From NCBI GenBank assembly GCA_020425835.1, contig JAGQRC010000186.1, forward strand, positions 1 through 6,982: 6,982 nt of DNA, given 5' to 3'. Each line of letters opens with the position of its first letter. Position 1 is the stretch's first letter. The DNA comes from Planctomycetota bacterium. GTDB lineage: Bacteria; Planctomycetota; UBA8108; UBA1146; JAJFFE01. Under the pieces are notes generated by a model that worked only from the letters and a program-made list of their open reading frames with translations, made no database searches and was not told the DNA's origin. A program made the translations under genes and the position numbers. Positions 5,067 through 6,982 of this stretch are shown one piece after another.

Positions 5067-6982
5067 GTCGCCCGGAGATGGCGGAGCTCGAGGCGCTGTT
5101 CCACCAAGCACGCGACATGAGTCCGGAGCGCCGCGAGCAGTTCCTGGACGAAGCCTGTTCTGGCAGAGCCACGCTCCGACGTGAGGTCCAAGAACTCCTT
5201 CGTCTCGCGCAAGGCCTCCAGGATGACGTTGACAGTGCCGGGAGTCCGGAGTTCGATCTCGGAAGAGTCGGTCCGTACTCGATCTGTCGGATCATCGCCA
5301 CCGGAGGGATGGGAACGGTCTACGAAGCCCGACAGGACCACCCACAGCGCAGGATCGCTCTGAAACTCATCTCTCCCGCTTGCGCGACGCCCGCTGGACT
5401 CGAGCGGTTCGAGTTCGAGACACAGCACCTCGCGAACCTGCGACATCCCGGCATCGCGCAGATCTATGACGCTGGCGTCCATGTGACCGACGGCTGGCGC
5501 CTGCCCTACTTCGCCATGGAGTTCATCGACGACGCGCGCGATCTCATCACCTATGCGCAGGAGGAGAGGCTCGACACCCCTTCCAGGGTTCGTCTCTTCG
5601 TCCAGGTCTGCGAGGCCGTCGACCACGGACATTCCCGCGGAGTGATCCACCGGGATCTCAAGCCGGACAACATCCTCGTCGACGCGGAGGGCCATCCGAA
5701 GATCATCGATTTCGGCATCGCCAAGTCCATGGGCGAAGACAGCCAGTCGACCATCGTTCGGACCGCAGAGGGCGACATACTGGGAACCCTTCAGTACATG
5801 AGTCCCGAACAGTTCTCGGGCGACCCCGCGAACGTCGGCATCCAGACCGACGTCTACTCGCTCGGGGTCGTGCTGTACCAGCTGCTCGCCGACGAACTGC
5901 CCTACGTCACTCCCTCCGGCTCCATCCCAGAGGCTGCTCGGATCGTTCACGACGGAACCCGTCGACGACTGTCGAGCGCGAATCGAAGTCTCCGAGGAGA
6001 TCTCGAGACCGTCGTCCACACGGCCTTCGAGCGGGACAGGAGCCTCCGCTACCGGAGTTGCCGAGACCTCTCCGCTGACCTCAGGAACGTGCTCGAGCAG
6101 CGACCGATAGACGCGCGCCGCCCGTCCGCCCTCTACCGGGTCACCCGATGGGTCCAGCGCCGCGCCGCGCTCAGCGCCGCCCTGCTCCTCGGGGCACTCT
6201 TGCTGCTGGGGCTCATCGTCGGTGGCTCCTACACTGTCTCCAGCGCGCGGACGCTTGCGAAGCAGGTGAATCTCGCATGGGAGCAGGGCGATCTCCGGCA
6301 GACTCTCATGGGATACGACCAGGGAGAGTCGCTGACGGGCTTCTCCTGGTTCGTTCGGGACGACATTCGGCGATTCCAGCGGCAGACGGAGCCATACCAG
6401 TCACTCCGCCTCGCCCTGCTCGCCCTCGATGACCTTCGCGCGCAGGAGGAGGCCGCGCGACTGATTGTCGACGAGGAAGCACCGGCGGATCCGGTGGTGA
6501 CCCGATACCTTCGGTCGCGCCTTCTGGACGCCAGCTCCCCGGACAGTCGAAGTCACGCGGCGCTTCAGGTCTTGCGGGTTCTCCTCGCCCAGTATCCGAC
6601 TTCTGGTGAGGAGTTCGTTCGACTTCGGCACTGGCGGGAGGACCTGATTCACCTCCTCGAGAGTTCTGGCCAACGGCTCGATGACGCCACGCGCGTCAGT
6701 GTGGTTCTGGGCTTGGGCGTCTGCGGCTCGCTCCGTGACGTGGACAGGATCTTCGGGGATCCCGATCGAAACACGTGGTCGACCGAGCTCTGGCGTGCAT
6801 CCCTCGTCGCGTCCGAGGCGATCTATCAACGAACCGTGAGAGGGGCGGCGGGAGACTCCTCCAGCTTCACGTGGTCCAGCACACGAGTCCTGCTCGACGG
6901 GATCGTCGAGCAGTTGTCCGGGGCCCGCATCGTGGAGCACGAGTTCGTCGAGATGATCGCCACGGCGGCGATTCTGGCTCGG
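5063..6982 (+). CDS. Membrane Ser/Thr protein kinase B (cut by window end)
   Basis: 640 residues are visible with no stop before the window ends. A helical leader (about 4-50, with LEALFHQA and REQFLDEAC) matches that of kinase A. The catalytic domain is about 68-345: loop ATGGMGTVYEA (79-89), ATP-binding K101, partner E119, HRDLKPDN (196-203, D198), DFG (216-218), activation segment with T230 and T234, SPE (247-249) and D263. The first glycine of the usual GxGxxG loop is A79; related active kinases tolerate changes here, so activity is still expected. One membrane helix lies at about 368-390. The following 250 residues (SSARTLAKQVNLAWEQGD onward) are mostly helical in character and match no domain I recognise; they do not resemble the TPR-like part of kinase A. 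The ATG overlaps the sigma B stop (ATGA), implying coupled translation and sigma B as the likely target, by inference. The true length and any downstream operon genes cannot be seen. Confidence 0.92.
   Translation, partial: MSRPEMAELEALFHQARDMSPERREQFLDEACSGRATLRREVQELLRLAQGLQDDVDSAGSPEFDLGRVGPYSICRIIATGGMGTVYEARQDHPQRRIALKLISPACATPAGLERFEFETQHLANLRHPGIAQIYDAGVHVTDGWRLPYFAMEFIDDARDLITYAQEERLDTPSRVRLFVQVCEAVDHGHSRGVIHRDLKPDNILVDAEGHPKIIDFGIAKSMGEDSQSTIVRTAEGDILGTLQYMSPEQFSGDPANVGIQTDVYSLGVVLYQLLADELPYVTPSGSIPEAARIVHDGTRRRLSSANRSLRGDLETVVHTAFERDRSLRYRSCRDLSADLRNVLEQRPIDARRPSALYRVTRWVQRRAALSAALLLGALLLLGLIVGGSYTVSSARTLAKQVNLAWEQGDLRQTLMGYDQGESLTGFSWFVRDDIRRFQRQTEPYQSLRLALLALDDLRAQEEAARLIVDEEAPADPVVTRYLRSRLLDASSPDSRSHAALQVLRVLLAQYPTSGEEFVRLRHWREDLIHLLESSGQRLDDATRVSVVLGLGVCGSLRDVDRIFGDPDRNTWSTELWRASLVASEAIYQRTVRGAAGDSSSFTWSSTRVLLDGIVEQLSGARIVEHEFVEMIATAAILAR

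Noticed and set aside
4125..5111. 328-residue minus-strand frame across the spacer and sigma B
   Set aside because: It is antisense to the end of kinase A and to sigma B, with no domain or start signal.
4856..6019. 387-residue open frame on the minus strand opposite sigma B and kinase B
   Set aside because: It covers the antisense of two clear genes and contains no recognisable motif.
1..6982. tRNA, rRNA, CRISPR arrays, insertion sequences or attachment sites
   Set aside because: None of their characteristic structures, repeats or terminal inverted repeats was seen by reading both strands.

Overview
This window is a block of bacterial signalling and transcription-control genes from a high-GC genome. 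The content points to Planctomycetota, with Acidobacteriota as the main alternative. The evidence is the pairing of a particular extracytoplasmic-function (ECF) sigma factor type (Sigma70_ECF / TIGR02999-like, marked by an LQPTA(L/I)(L/V)HEAYL(R/K)L segment) with large membrane-anchored Hanks-type Ser/Thr kinases. Both kinases begin with the ~50-residue helical leader typical of kinases from these phyla. The assignment rests on protein style, not on any marker gene.

Layout. On the minus strand, reading leftward from about 1324, lie a possible 20-codon leader ORF, a conventional ECF sigma factor (1262 to 648), and a membrane protein that looks like a zinc-less anti-sigma factor (655 to 8). These genes overlap by 1 and 8 nt respectively. 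A divergent non-coding region (about 1325-1564) carries a 10-bp direct repeat and a weak promoter-like sequence. On the plus strand two sigma-kinase modules follow: sigma factor A (1565-2170) with kinase A (2167-4287), then a 194-bp spacer, then sigma factor B (4482-5066) with kinase B (5063 to beyond the window). In each module the sigma stop codon overlaps the kinase start (GTGA in the first, ATGA in the second), so translation is probably coupled. The modules look like an old duplication: the sigma factors and the kinase catalytic halves match in plan, but the regions after the kinase membrane helices do not resemble each other.

How the genes may work together. The minus-strand sigma has the usual acidic segment in region 2.2 (D61-L62-D63-D64), thought to contact the RNA polymerase clamp, and it is paired with a membrane anti-sigma-like protein. 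Both plus-strand sigma factors have Gln-Pro-Thr-Ala at the aligned place, and each is paired with a kinase. That fits a model in which the kinase phosphorylates the threonine to supply the missing negative charge, as reported for the kinase-controlled ECF43 group (EcfP/PknT in Vibrio). This is inference from sequence, but it is the most interesting idea in the window. No RNA genes, mobile elements, CRISPR arrays or clear terminators were seen.
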